From positions 1,116,001-1,180,000 of the forward strand of contig NZ_JAFMSZ010000001.1 in the NCBI RefSeq assembly GCF_017916505.1: a stretch of 64,000 nucleotides of DNA, in the 5' to 3' direction. The notes beneath the pieces were generated by a model that worked only from the letters and a program-made list of their open reading frames with translations, did no database searches and was not told the origin of the DNA. This document shows positions 1 through 8,336 of this stretch, one piece after another. The position numbers were made by a program, and so were the translations under genes. Source of the stretch: Naasia sp. SYSU D00057 (lineage in GTDB: Bacteria; Actinomycetota; Actinomycetes; Actinomycetales; Microbacteriaceae). Position 1 is the first letter of the stretch. Every line of letters begins with the position of its first letter.

Positions 1-1847
1 TCCCCGTCGCGGCCGGCACCGGCAAGGCCGGCGACGACCCGGTCGAGGTGCACGCGCGGCAGAGCTACGAGCTGGTCGACTGGCGCCGGGCGGACTACGA
101 CCTCAACTACCGACGGTTCTTCGCGGTCAACACGCTCGCCGCGGTGCGGGTCGAGGTGCCGCGCGTGTTCGCCGAGTCGCACGAGGAGATCGTGCGCTGG
201 GTCCGCGAGGGCCTCGCCGACGGCCTGCGTGTCGACCACCCGGACGGGCTCTTCGATCCAGGCGCCTACCTCGACGACCTCGCCGAGGCGACGGGCGGCG
301 CCTACGTGCTCGTCGAGAAGATCCTCGAGGGCGACGAGCAGCTGCCCTCCTCCTGGGCGACCGCGGGCACCACCGGCTACGACGCCCTCGCCGACATCGA
401 CCGCATCCTCGTCGACCCCGACGGCGAGGCGCCGCTGACCGCGCTCGACACCGAGCTGCGCGGCGGCGAGGCGCTCGACTGGCACCAGCTCATCCACGAC
501 ACGAAGCGCGACGTCGCGGACGGCATCCTGCACTCCGAGGTGCTGCGCCTCGACCGTGAGGTCGCCGATGCGATCGAGCGCGGCGAGGAGCCCGCCGACG
601 AGGTCGCGGACGCGATCGGCGAGCTGCTCGCCTGCTTCCCCGTCTACCGCTCCTACCTGCCGGAGGGTCGCGAGCACCTCGAGGAGGCCGCGGAGCTCGC
701 GAAGCGGCACCGCCCCGATCTCGCCGGCATGATCGACGCCCTGCTGCCGATCCTCGGCGACGTGGAGCAGCCGGCGGCACGCCGCTTCCAGCAGACGTCC
801 GGCATGGTGATGGCGAAGGGGGTGGAGGACTGCGCGTTCTACCGCTACACCCGGCTCACGAGCCTGACGGAGGTCGGGGCCGACCCGGCCGAGTTCGGGA
901 TCGGGCACGACGCCTTCCACGCCCGCCAGCAGCGGCGGCTGGAGACGATCCCCGGCTCGATGACGACCCTGTCGACGCACGACACGAAGCGCGGCGAGGA
1001 CGTGCGCGCGCGCATCAGCGTGCTCGCCGAGATCCCCGGCGAGTGGGCGGACGCCCTCCTCGAGCTGCGCGACATCGTGCCCCTCGGCGACGGTCCGCTC
1101 GCGAACCTGCTGTGGCAGGCGATCCTCGGGGCCTGGCCCGCGAGCCGCGAGCGGCTGCACGCCTACGCCGAGAAGGCGTCCCGGGAGGCCGGCAACTCGA
1201 CGACGTGGACGGCTCCGGACGAGGAGTTCGAGCAGCGGATGCACGCCCTCATCGACGCCGCATTCGACGACGCCCGCGCGTCCGCGATCCTGTCGCGCCT
1301 CGTCCAGCGCGTCGCCGCCCCCGGCTGGTCCAACTCGCTGTCGGCGAAGCTGCTCCAGCTGACCGCGCCCGGCGTCCCCGACGTCTACCAGGGCAGCGAG
1401 CTGTGGGAGATGTCCCTGGTCGACCCGGACAACCGCCGCGCGGTCGACTTCGCCGAGCGGCGCCGCCTGCTCGCCGACATCGACGCCGGCGCTCTGCCGC
1501 CGATCGACGAGACGGGCGCCGCGAAGCTGCTCGTCACCACGCGCGCCCTCCGGATCAAGCGGGACCGGCCGGAGCTGTTCGGCGGCTACACCCCGCTGCG
1601 CGCGGAGGGAAGCGCCGCCGAGCACCTCGTCGCGTTCGACCGGGGCGGCGCCATCACCCTGGCGACCCGGCTCCCGGTCGGCCTGGCCGCCGCCGGCGGC
1701 TGGGGCGACACCACGATCGACGTGGGCTCCGCTCCCGTCGCCGACGTCCTGAGCGGTCGCCGGCACCAGGGCGGCACGCTCCGCGTCGCGGACATCCTCA
1801 CCGACTACCCGGTGGCACTGCTGGTCGAAGAAGGAGGCAAGCCTTGA
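1..1847 (+). CDS. treY: Malto-oligosyltrehalose synthase (5' end missing)
   Basis: TreY isomerises the reducing-end alpha-1,4 bond of a malto-oligosaccharide to alpha,alpha-1,1, giving maltooligosyltrehalose, the substrate of TreZ. The reading frame is open to the left edge, so the N-terminus lies outside the window; codons readable from base 3 already encode mature protein. The visible part has the GH13 blocks expected of Tre[11 protein letters not shown] with the nucleophile Asp (around base 230), [12 protein letters not shown] with the acid/base Glu, and [14 protein letters not shown] near base 970. The C-terminal part [11 protein letters not shown] and the final small beta domain are intact. 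The stop codon TGA at 1845-1847 overlaps the TTG start of treZ, so the two are translationally coupled. In actinobacteria treX/glgX often sits beside treYZ; here a glgX lies 41 kb away. Confidence 0.95.
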   Translation, partial: PVAAGTGKAGDDPVEVHARQSYELVDWRRADYDLNYRRFFAVNTLAAVRVEVPRVFAESHEEIVRWVREGLADGLRVDHPDGLFDPGAYLDDLAEATGGAYVLVEKILEGDEQLPSSWATAGTTGYDALADIDRILVDPDGEAPLTALDTELRGGEALDWHQLIHDTKRDVADGILHSEVLRLDREVADAIERGEEPADEVADAIGELLACFPVYRSYLPEGREHLEEAAELAKRHRPDLAGMIDALLPILGDVEQPAARRFQQTSGMVMAKGVEDCAFYRYTRLTSLTEVGADPAEFGIGHDAFHARQQRRLETIPGSMTTLSTHDTKRGEDVRARISVLAEIPGEWADALLELRDIVPLGDGPLANLLWQAILGAWPASRERLHAYAEKASREAGNSTTWTAPDEEFEQRMHALIDAAFDDARASAILSRLVQRVAAPGWSNSLSAKLLQLTAPGVPDVYQGSELWEMSLVDPDNRRAVDFAERRRLLADIDAGALPPIDETGAAKLLVTTRALRIKRDRPELFGGYTPLRAEGSAAEHLVAFDRGGAITLATRLPVGLAAAGGWGDTTIDVGSAPVADVLSGRRHQGGTLRVADILTDYPVALLVEEGGKP

Positions 1848-3601
1848 GCCCCTACGACGTGTGGGCGCCGAGCGCCGGCTCGGTCACCCTGCTCCTGGAC
1901 GGGGAGAAGCACCCGATGACGCCCGCCGGCGACGGCTGGTACACGGTCGACGTCGCCGCGGACGGCGCCCAGCACGACTACGGCTACCTGCTCGGGGAGG
2001 GCGAGACGCCGCGGCCCGACCCGCGCTCCCGCCGCCAGCCGGACGGGGTGCACGGACTGAGCCGCACCTTCGACCCGAACGCGCACGCGTGGGGCGACCG
2101 GTCGTGGACCGGGCGGCAGCTGGCCGGCGGGGTCGTGTACGAGCTGCACATCGGCACCTTCACGCCGGAGGGCACCCTCGACGCGGCGATCGAGCGGCTC
2201 GACCACCTCGTCGACCTCGGCGTGGACTTCGTCGAGGTGCTGCCGGTCAACGGCTTCAACGGCACGCACAACTGGGGCTACGACGGCGTCCTCTGGTACA
2301 CCGTCCAGGAGACGTACGGCGGGCCCGCCGCCTACCAGCGGTTCGTCGACGCCTGCCACCAGCGCGGCCTCGCGGTCATCCAGGACGTGGTCTACAACCA
2401 CCTCGGCCCGAGCGGCAACTACCTGCCCGAGTTCGGCCCCTACCTGCACGAGGCGTCGGCCAACACGTGGGGCGCATCCCTCAACCTCGACGGCGAGCAG
2501 TCCGACGAGGTGCGCGACTACATCATCTCCAACGCACTGATGTGGCTCGACGACTACCACGTCGACGGCCTCCGGCTCGATGCGGTGCACGCGCTCGTCG
2601 ACCACCGCGCCGTGCACATCCTCGAGGAGCTCGCCGAGGAGGTCGACGCGCTCTCCGCGCACGTCGGCCGCCCGCTCACGCTCATCGCCGAGTCGGACAT
2701 GAACGACCCGAAGATGATCCGCCCGCGGGAAGCGCACGGACTCGGCATCACGGCGCAGTGGAGCGACGACTTCCACCACGCGCTGCACGTCAACCTCACC
2801 CGCGAGACCACGGGCTACTACGAGGACTTCGACTCGATCCGGTCGCTCGCGACCGTGCTGGAGGAGGGCTTCTACCACGCGCGCACGCTGTCGAGCTTCC
2901 GCGGCCGCGTGCACGGCCGGCCGATCGACGCCGACCGCACGCCCACCTGGCGGCTCGTGGTCTTCGCGCAGGACCACGACCAGATCGGCAACCGCGCGAC
3001 CGGCGACCGCCTCACCGCGACGCTCGACGAGAAGCAGCTGGCCCTCGCGGCCGTCCTGACGCTGACCGCGCCCTTCACGCCGATGCTGTTCATGGGCGAG
3101 GAGTGGGCCGCGTCGACGCCGTGGCAGTTCTTCACGTCCCACCCGGAGCCGGAGCTCGGCGAGGCGACCGCGAAGGGCCGCATCGCCGAGTTCGCGAAGA
3201 TGGGCTGGGACCCGGCGGTCGTGCCCGACCCGCAGGATCCGGAGACCTTCCAGCGCTCGAAGCTCGACTGGTCGGAGCCGTACCCGGAGAGCGGCGAGGA
3301 CGGTCGTCACACGCGGACCCTCGACCTCTACCGGCGGCTCCTCGCCCTCCGCAAGGAGGTGCCCGAGCTCACCGACCCGCGGTTCAAGGAGACGTTCGTC
3401 GACTACGACGAGGACGAGCGCTGGCTCGTCATGACGCGCGGCGCCGTCAGCGTCGCGGTCAACTTCGGCGACGACGAGGTGGAGCTTGGCCTCGGGGGCG
3501 AACCGCTGCTCGCCACCGACCCGGGTGTCGCGGAGCTCCCCGACGGCGCGATCAGCCTGCCGGGCCGCTCCGCCGTCATCCTGGCCGCCACCGAGGAGTA
3601 G
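1844..3601 (+). CDS. treZ: Malto-oligosyltrehalose trehalohydrolase
   Basis: TreZ is a GH13 enzyme that releases trehalose from maltooligosyltrehalose made by TreY. The start is TTG at 1844, which shares bases with the treY stop and has a strong GGAGG site at 1833-1837; the protein then begins [12 protein letters not shown] (first residue read as Met), the normal N-terminal CBM48-like domain. Catalytic-barrel motifs are clear: [23 protein letters not shown] (nucleophile Asp), [10 protein letters not shown] (acid/base Glu) and [12 protein letters not shown]. At 585 aa it is full length for the family. treY and treZ form one operon; a hairpin at 3619-3660 lies just after the stop. The product trehalose is a stress protectant and a cell-envelope precursor in actinobacteria. 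No truncation or frameshift is seen. Confidence 0.95.
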   Translation: MSPYDVWAPSAGSVTLLLDGEKHPMTPAGDGWYTVDVAADGAQHDYGYLLGEGETPRPDPRSRRQPDGVHGLSRTFDPNAHAWGDRSWTGRQLAGGVVYELHIGTFTPEGTLDAAIERLDHLVDLGVDFVEVLPVNGFNGTHNWGYDGVLWYTVQETYGGPAAYQRFVDACHQRGLAVIQDVVYNHLGPSGNYLPEFGPYLHEASANTWGASLNLDGEQSDEVRDYIISNALMWLDDYHVDGLRLDAVHALVDHRAVHILEELAEEVDALSAHVGRPLTLIAESDMNDPKMIRPREAHGLGITAQWSDDFHHALHVNLTRETTGYYEDFDSIRSLATVLEEGFYHARTLSSFRGRVHGRPIDADRTPTWRLVVFAQDHDQIGNRATGDRLTATLDEKQLALAAVLTLTAPFTPMLFMGEEWAASTPWQFFTSHPEPELGEATAKGRIAEFAKMGWDPAVVPDPQDPETFQRSKLDWSEPYPESGEDGRHTRTLDLYRRLLALRKEVPELTDPRFKETFVDYDEDERWLVMTRGAVSVAVNFGDDEVELGLGGEPLLATDPGVAELPDGAISLPGRSAVILAATEE

Positions 3602-3618
3602 CGACCGGAGAAGGGTTC

Positions 3619-3660
3619 GAACGACGAACGGCAGCCGGAGACGGTTGCCGTTCGTCGTTC
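3619..3660. terminator. Hairpin between convergent treZ and dinB
   Basis: An 18-bp stem (3619-3636 with 3643-3660) with one mismatch encloses a 6-nt loop. It sits between the treZ stop (3601) and the dinB stop (3670), so it can serve as a terminator for both strands. There is no clear T-run, as is usual in high-GC actinobacteria. Confidence 0.65.
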
Positions 3661-3669
3661 CGGTTGCGT

Positions 3670-4920
3670 TCAGGTCTCGCGGTTGAAGCGGGGCTTCTCC
3701 GGCTCGTTGCGCTTCAGCAGGGTTGCGGGACGGATGGCGCCGCGGCCGAAGCGCTCGGTCGCCTTGTCCATCACCTGCTCGGCGTCCTTCCAGGCGTCGT
3801 CCTCGCTCCACAGTGACAGGCTGTCGCCCTCGCCGTCGACGAGCTGCTCGGCCCGGACGCCGATGAGGCGCACCCGGCGGCCGCCGAGGTCCTGCTCCTC
3901 GAGCAGCTCGACCGCCTGCTCGTAGATGCGGCGGGCCACCGACGTCGCCTCGGGCAGAGTCCGCGATCGGCTGATCGTCGTGAAGTCCGCGAAGCGGAGC
4001 TTGAGCGCCACGGTGCGCGCCGAGTGGCCGGCCGCGCGCAGCCGGACCGCGACACGCTCCGACTGGTCGAGCAGCTCCCGGCGCAGCACCGTCAGGTCGT
4101 CGACGTCGACCGCGAAGGTGTTCTCGTGGCCCACGCTCTTCTCCACGCGGTGCGGGTTCACCCGGCGTGGATCCCTCCCCCAGGCCAGGTCGTGAAGGCT
4201 GCCGCCGGCCGCCGGGCCGACCCACTTCTGCAGCACGTCGCGCGGCGTCTGCGCGAGGTCGCCGACCGTGCGCAGGCCGTGCCGCTCGAGCGACGCGGCG
4301 GTCGCCTTGCCGACGCCCCAGAGCGCCGCCACGGGCAGCGGGTGCAGGAACGCGAGCGTGCGGTCCGCGGGCACGACGAGCAGCCCGTCGGGCTTCGAGC
4401 GGGTGGACGCGAGCTTGGCGACGAACTTGGTGGAGGCCGCGCCGATCGAGCAGGTGAGCCCGGTCTCCTCGCGAACCCGCTGCCGGAGCGTGCGGGCGAT
4501 CGTGCCGGGCGAGCCCATCAGGCGCCGCGCGCCGGCGACGTCGAGGAACGCCTCGTCGATGCTGAGCGGCTCGACGAGCGGTGTCACGTCGCGGAACATG
4601 CCCATGACGATGCGCGACCAGTGGCTGTACTTGCCGTACGAACCGGGCAGCACGACGGCGTTCGGGCACAGCCGGCGCGCCTGCGACATCGGCATCGCCG
4701 AGCGGACGCCGTAGGCGCGCGCCTCGTAGGTGGCGCTCGTCACGACCCCCCGGCCGCCCACACCGCCGACGATCACCGGCTTGCCGCGCAGGTCGGGCCG
4801 GTCGAGCAGCTCGACGCTCGCGAAGAAGGCGTCCATGTCGATGTGCAGGATCGTCGCGGTCGAGCTGTCGACGGCGTCGTCCGATACCTGCCGGTCGCCC
4901 TGGCCGCCCTTGACGCTCAC
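3670..4920 (-). CDS. dinB: DNA polymerase IV (Y family)
   Basis: Error-prone translesion polymerase. The palm motif HIDMDAFFASVE follows a roughly 24-residue N-terminal lead, and the second metal site SIDEAFLDVAG lies about 110 residues further on. Helix-hairpin-helix (WGVGKATAASLERHG) and little-finger regions follow; 416 aa is normal for DinB. I chose GTG at 4920: a GACAAT box lies 6 nt upstream, which fits a leaderless message. A longer frame opens to 4986, but its extra residues resemble no family sequence. The gene converges with treZ. Its upstream gap is filled by the first phased repeat array (4990-5239), so anything binding or transcribing that array would sit next to this promoter. 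No LexA box was recognised. Confidence 0.93.
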   Translation of the reverse strand: MSVKGGQGDRQVSDDAVDSSTATILHIDMDAFFASVELLDRPDLRGKPVIVGGVGGRGVVTSATYEARAYGVRSAMPMSQARRLCPNAVVLPGSYGKYSHWSRIVMGMFRDVTPLVEPLSIDEAFLDVAGARRLMGSPGTIARTLRQRVREETGLTCSIGAASTKFVAKLASTRSKPDGLLVVPADRTLAFLHPLPVAALWGVGKATAASLERHGLRTVGDLAQTPRDVLQKWVGPAAGGSLHDLAWGRDPRRVNPHRVEKSVGHENTFAVDVDDLTVLRRELLDQSERVAVRLRAAGHSARTVALKLRFADFTTISRSRTLPEATSVARRIYEQAVELLEEQDLGGRRVRLIGVRAEQLVDGEGDSLSLWSEDDAWKDAEQVMDKATERFGRGAIRPATLLKRNEPEKPRFNRET

Positions 4921-4989
4921 CGGACCATTGTCGCCCGCCCCGCCGACACCGGCGGTCGCGCCGGGCAGGGCCGAGCGGACGACCACCCC

Positions 4990-5239
4990 GTCCAGCAGGC
5001 ACCGCGCCCGGGCTCAGCAGGAACCCGAGGATTTCAGCAGGCGATGACCCGGTCCAGCGGCGCCGACCGCGTCCAGCAGGCACAGCTCCTGGCTTCAGCA
5101 GGCACCGAAGGGGTTCAGCAGGCAGAAGTGGCCTTGTTCTGCCTGCTGAACCCGCTCCGTGCCTGCTGAAGCCGTGACGTGTCGGCTGGACCCGCTGCGT
5201 GCCTGCTGAAGCCGCCGGATGCCTGCTGAATCCCTGCCA
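4990..5239. repeat. Phased inverted array A (CAGCAGG family)
   Basis: Seven forward copies of CAGCAGG or close variants begin at 4993, 5015, 5035, 5055, 5074, 5096 and 5116 (mean pitch 20.5 bp). Five inverted copies (CCTGCTG or variants) begin at 5142, 5162, 5183, 5202 and 5222 (pitch about 20 bp). The innermost pair, 5116 and 5142, forms a perfect 16-bp stem (5112-5127 with 5137-5152) around a 9-nt loop. The array fills most of the 395-nt gap between dinB and the small gene at 5316; I see no gene there. Four other gaps in the window carry the same geometry. Confidence 0.85.
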
Positions 5240-5315
5240 GCGCCGGGCAGGACTCCGCGTCCAGCGGCACCCGGGTGAGGGGGCCGTCCGGCGGCGCAGA
5301 GGTGCGCCGACGGCG

Positions 5316-5528
5316 TCAGGCGGCGCCGGCGAGCTGGGTCACGGCGACCTCGACGCTCTGCGACCAGGCGACGACGGCGCCCGAGGAGTCCTCGACGGCC
5401 CACGAGCCGCAGATGCAGGTGAGCATGAGGGCTCCCTCGCCGAAGTCGAGGGACGCGTCGTCGACGGTGAGCTCGGCGATCTGGTCCAGCGGGGCGCTGC
5501 AGACCTCGGCGATGTGCGGATCGTTCAT
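5316..5528 (-). CDS. Small conserved-looking protein, function unknown
   Basis: A 70-residue acidic protein starting MNDPHIAEVCSAPLDQIAEL, with a good ribosome site (GGAAGGGAG about 6 nt before ATG). It has three cysteines, two of them in a CIC motif near residue 38, and no membrane segment. I do not recognise a family. It lies 86 nt downstream of the FAD oxidoreductase of the polyketide operon on the same strand, so it could be cotranscribed, but it has its own ribosome site and no overlap. Its 3' end faces repeat array A. Codon use (GC-rich third positions) agrees with its being a real gene. Confidence 0.6.
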   Translation of the reverse strand: MNDPHIAEVCSAPLDQIAELTVDDASLDFGEGALMLTCICGSWAVEDSSGAVVAWSQSVEVAVTQLAGAA

Positions 5529-5614
5529 CAGTGCTCCCTTCCTGTTCCATGGTCACCCCGGGCCCGAACGGCTCCGGGATGCCACGCCGACAGGATGGCG
5601 CGAGCCTCCGACAC

Positions 5615-6637
5615 TCAGCGCGCGAGGCGCTCCACGATGCCGCCGTAGACGCCGGGCAGGGCGGCGGCGGTCGGCACGATCGCCCTCCGTGCCGGCGAGG
5701 TGGCGGCAGCGACGAGGCCGCCGGTGATCACCCGGAAGTCGCGGGTCCGCCGGGCCCACTCCCTCTCGTACGCCCGCACGTCGCCGCTCGCCGCCGCCTC
5801 CACGGCCGCGTCGGCCTGGGCGAAGCCGACGCGCATCCCCTCGCCGGTGAGGGCGTCCACGTAGCCGGAGGCGTCGCCGGCGAGCAGCACACGACCTGCC
5901 GATCGGCGCCGGGTGCGCTGCCGCAGCGGACCCGCGCCGCGCACCGGGCCGTCCGGCTCGGCGTCGGCGACCCGATCGGCGAGCCCGGGGACCTGGCGCA
6001 GGGCGTCGTCGAAGCCGGTGCCGCGGGGACCGAGCAGGGCCACTCCGACGAGGTCCTCGGCGACGGGCGTGACGTACGCCTCGACGCTGCGACCCCAGTG
6101 CACCTCGACGAGGTCCGTCCACGGGGCGATCCGGTAGTGCCGGCGCAGCCCGAACCGGTCGCCGGCCGGACGCGGGGACTCGAGTCCCGCGAGGCGCCGG
6201 ACGGTCGAGTGCAGGCCGTCGCAGCCGAGGAGCCAGGATGCCGTCACCCCGGCGGCGGCCACCGTGCAGCCCCGCTCGTCGACCGACTCCACCCGAGCCG
6301 TGACCCGCTGGACGCCGAGCGCCTCCGCCCGCTCGGCGAGCGCAGCCGACAGGACCGTGCGGCGCACACCCCTGCCGGCGGGGCCCCGGAGGCGGTGCAC
6401 GACCTCCCGGCGTCCGTCGGCGTAGCGGAAGCCGCGAAGCGGCATCCCGGCGGGGTCGACTCCCACGGCGGCGAGCGCCACGACGGCGCCCGGCATCAGT
6501 CCCTCCCCGCAGGCCTTGTCGACGGGCCCGGGGCGCGGCTCCACCACCGCGGCGGTGAGTCCGGAGAGCCGGGCGCGGATGGCGGTGTAGAGGCCGACCG
6601 GTCCCCCGCCGACGACGAGGACGTCGACGTCGGTCAC
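5615..6637 (-). CDS. FAD-dependent oxidoreductase/hydroxylase (SrsC-like) of a phenolic-lipid operon
   Basis: A 340-aa flavoprotein of the PHBH/geranylgeranyl-reductase superfamily. The N-terminal Rossmann motif VVGGGPVGLYTAIRA binds FAD, the middle has the GCDGLHSTVRR motif, and the second FAD motif GRVLLAGDASGYVDALTGEG is near the C-terminus. The start GTG at 6637 shares four bases with the stop of the methyltransferase gene (GTGA overlap), marking tight coupling. In Streptomyces griseus the srsABC operon couples a type III polyketide synthase, an ICMT-type methyltransferase and a flavoprotein hydroxylase to make methylated phenolic lipids and quinones; gene order and families here match. 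By analogy it would hydroxylate an alkylresorcinol ring, but it could instead be a reductase acting on a polyprenyl chain. Confidence 0.85.
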   Translation of the reverse strand: MTDVDVLVVGGGPVGLYTAIRARLSGLTAAVVEPRPGPVDKACGEGLMPGAVVALAAVGVDPAGMPLRGFRYADGRREVVHRLRGPAGRGVRRTVLSAALAERAEALGVQRVTARVESVDERGCTVAAAGVTASWLLGCDGLHSTVRRLAGLESPRPAGDRFGLRRHYRIAPWTDLVEVHWGRSVEAYVTPVAEDLVGVALLGPRGTGFDDALRQVPGLADRVADAEPDGPVRGAGPLRQRTRRRSAGRVLLAGDASGYVDALTGEGMRVGFAQADAAVEAAASGDVRAYEREWARRTRDFRVITGGLVAAATSPARRAIVPTAAALPGVYGGIVERLAR

Positions 6638-7170
6638 GGGGCCGCCGAGCGGAGGGCCTGCTCCTCGACCGGGATCCGGAAGCGCAGCAGCAGCACGGCG
6701 TTGAGCACAGTGAAGGCGAGCGCGGTGAGCCAGGCGGTGTGCACGAGCGGCAGCGCGATGCCCTCGACCGCCACGATCACGTAGTTGGGGTGGCGCAGCC
6801 ACTTGTAGAGGCCGCGCTGCACGAGCGGCATCCCGGGCACCACGATCACCCGGGTGTTCCACTGCCGGCCCAGGGTGCCGATCACGACGTACCGCATCGC
6901 CTGCGCGAGCAGCGCGATGGCGAGGGCGGGCCAGCCGAGCCACGGCAGGAACGGGCGCTGCGCGAGCACGACCTCGGCGAAGCTCGCGACGATGAGGCCC
7001 GTGTGCAGAGCCACCATCCAGGGGAAGTGCCCGCGCCCGTACTCGACGCCGCCCCGCTCGAACGCCCACCGGGCGTTGCGGGCCGACACGATGAGCTCGA
7101 CGATGCGCTCGAGGCCCGTCGCGAGCAGCAGCACGCCGAACCAGGCCACTCCCACCCAGTAGTCGCTCAC
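6634..7170 (-). CDS. Isoprenylcysteine carboxyl methyltransferase family protein (SrsB-like)
   Basis: A 178-residue membrane methyltransferase of the ICMT/PEMT fold with about four to five hydrophobic segments. The SAM-site signature of the family is visible late in the protein: GLYKWLRHPNYVIVAVE, followed by a final Glu-containing segment (FRIPVEEQAL). The start GTG at 7170 overlaps the stop of the polyketide synthase by 4 nt, and its own stop overlaps the next start, so three genes form one translationally coupled operon. Bacterial ICMT-like enzymes next to type III polyketide synthases are known to O-methylate alkylresorcinols (SrsB); that is the most likely role here. The substrate is inferred from context only. 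Confidence 0.85.
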   Translation of the reverse strand: MSDYWVGVAWFGVLLLATGLERIVELIVSARNARWAFERGGVEYGRGHFPWMVALHTGLIVASFAEVVLAQRPFLPWLGWPALAIALLAQAMRYVVIGTLGRQWNTRVIVVPGMPLVQRGLYKWLRHPNYVIVAVEGIALPLVHTAWLTALAFTVLNAVLLLRFRIPVEEQALRSAAP

Positions 7171-8249
7171 GCCGCGACCTCCTCGGCCCAGCGGAGCAGC
7201 ACGAGCTCGCCGCTCACGCCGGGACCGAGCGCGAACAGCAGCGCCGCGTCGCCCGGGCTCTGCGGACGGCGGTCGAGGGTGTCGGCGAGGACGTGCAGCA
7301 CGGACGCGGAGGACAGGTTGCCGACGGCGGCCATCGACTCCCAGCTGAGCTCGAGAGCCCCGTCGGGCAGGTCGAGCGCGCGCGAGAAGGCCTCGAGCAC
7401 CCGAGGGCCGCCCGGATGCGCGACCCAGTGATCGATGTCGGCGGGACCGAGTCCGTGCTCGCCGAGGAAGGCGCGCACGTCGCGCCCGAAATGCTCGTCC
7501 ACGACGTCGGCCACGCCCGCCGTGAGCACGATGCGGAAGCCGGTCGAGCCGGGGTTGAAGCCGAGCACGTGCTCGCTGTGCGGGTAGAGGGCACTGCGGG
7601 CATCGACGATGTCCGGGCCGACGACCCCGGTGCGCGCGGCGCGGTCGGCGCCGACCGCCACGACAGCCGCTCCCCCGTCGCCGAACAGGCCGCTCGCGAC
7701 GAGGTTCGCCATCGAGTCGTCGTCGCGCTGGACGGTGAGCGAGCAGAGCTCCACGGCGACGAGGACCGCGACGTCGTCCGGGTGCCCGGCCAGGTAGTCG
7801 TGCACCCGGGCCAGGCCGGCGGCGCCCGCGACGCAGCCGAGGCCGAACATGGGCACCCGCTTGACGTCCGGCCGCAGGCCCAGCCGCGGCACGAGGAGCG
7901 CGTCGACGGACGGTGCGGACACCCCCGTGACCGAGGTGAACATGACGAAGTCCACCTCCTCGGGGCGGATGCCGGCCTGCTCCAGGGCGGTCCGCACGGC
8001 ACGCTCCGCGAGGTCGGTGGCGGCCTCGACGAACCGGCCGTTCGTCTGCGTGAAGGTCTGCGGCTCCCGGTACTCGTCGATCGGCATGATCAGGTGCCGC
8101 CGGTCGACCCGCGCGCCCTCGTGCAGCCGGTGCAGCAGGGCCCGCTTCGACGGGTCGGGCGCGATCATCGGCGCGAGCATCGCGGTGATGTCCGCCTGGG
8201 CGTACGCGTGCTCGGGCAGAGCGGCGGCCACGGCGGCGATTCGGCTCAC
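7167..8249 (-). CDS. Type III polyketide synthase (chalcone/alkylresorcinol synthase family)
   Basis: A 360-aa homodimeric condensing enzyme that extends an acyl-CoA starter with malonyl units. The Cys-His-Asn triad is intact: C139 in FGLGCVAGAAG, H278 in WVAHPGGPR and N311 in AAVGNLSSAS. The GVSAPSVDALL and GDGGAAVVAVG regions are typical. The start is GTG at 8249 with a TACCGT box 7 nt upstream, fitting a leaderless mRNA; the divergent corA begins 87 nt away. It is the first gene of the operon with the ICMT and FAD genes. The long-chain alkylresorcinol or alkylpyrone product is inferred from the SrsABC-like context; the sequence alone does not give chain length. No acyl carrier or fatty-acid synthase gene is adjacent, so starters probably come from the general lipid pool. 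Confidence 0.93.
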   Translation of the reverse strand: MSRIAAVAAALPEHAYAQADITAMLAPMIAPDPSKRALLHRLHEGARVDRRHLIMPIDEYREPQTFTQTNGRFVEAATDLAERAVRTALEQAGIRPEEVDFVMFTSVTGVSAPSVDALLVPRLGLRPDVKRVPMFGLGCVAGAAGLARVHDYLAGHPDDVAVLVAVELCSLTVQRDDDSMANLVASGLFGDGGAAVVAVGADRAARTGVVGPDIVDARSALYPHSEHVLGFNPGSTGFRIVLTAGVADVVDEHFGRDVRAFLGEHGLGPADIDHWVAHPGGPRVLEAFSRALDLPDGALELSWESMAAVGNLSSASVLHVLADTLDRRPQSPGDAALLFALGPGVSGELVLLRWAEEVAA

Positions 8250-8336
8250 GAGCGTGACGGTATCACCGGAAACTGGCGACCGGCCCCGGTCAGGCGGGGG
8301 CGTGGCCGGGGGCTAGGGTGGCGCGGGGAGGTCCGG

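Noticed and set aside
48-60. GTG at base 48 as the treY start
   Set aside because: The frame is open from the left edge and already encodes protein before it; 599 aa is far below the usual TreY length of roughly 750-850, so the gene is cut by the window.
1805-5083. A 1,092-residue minus-strand frame spanning treZ and dinB
   Set aside because: It runs antisense through treZ, whose motifs and start are clear, and is Arg/Ala/Gly-rich, as are many shadow frames in DNA of this GC content.
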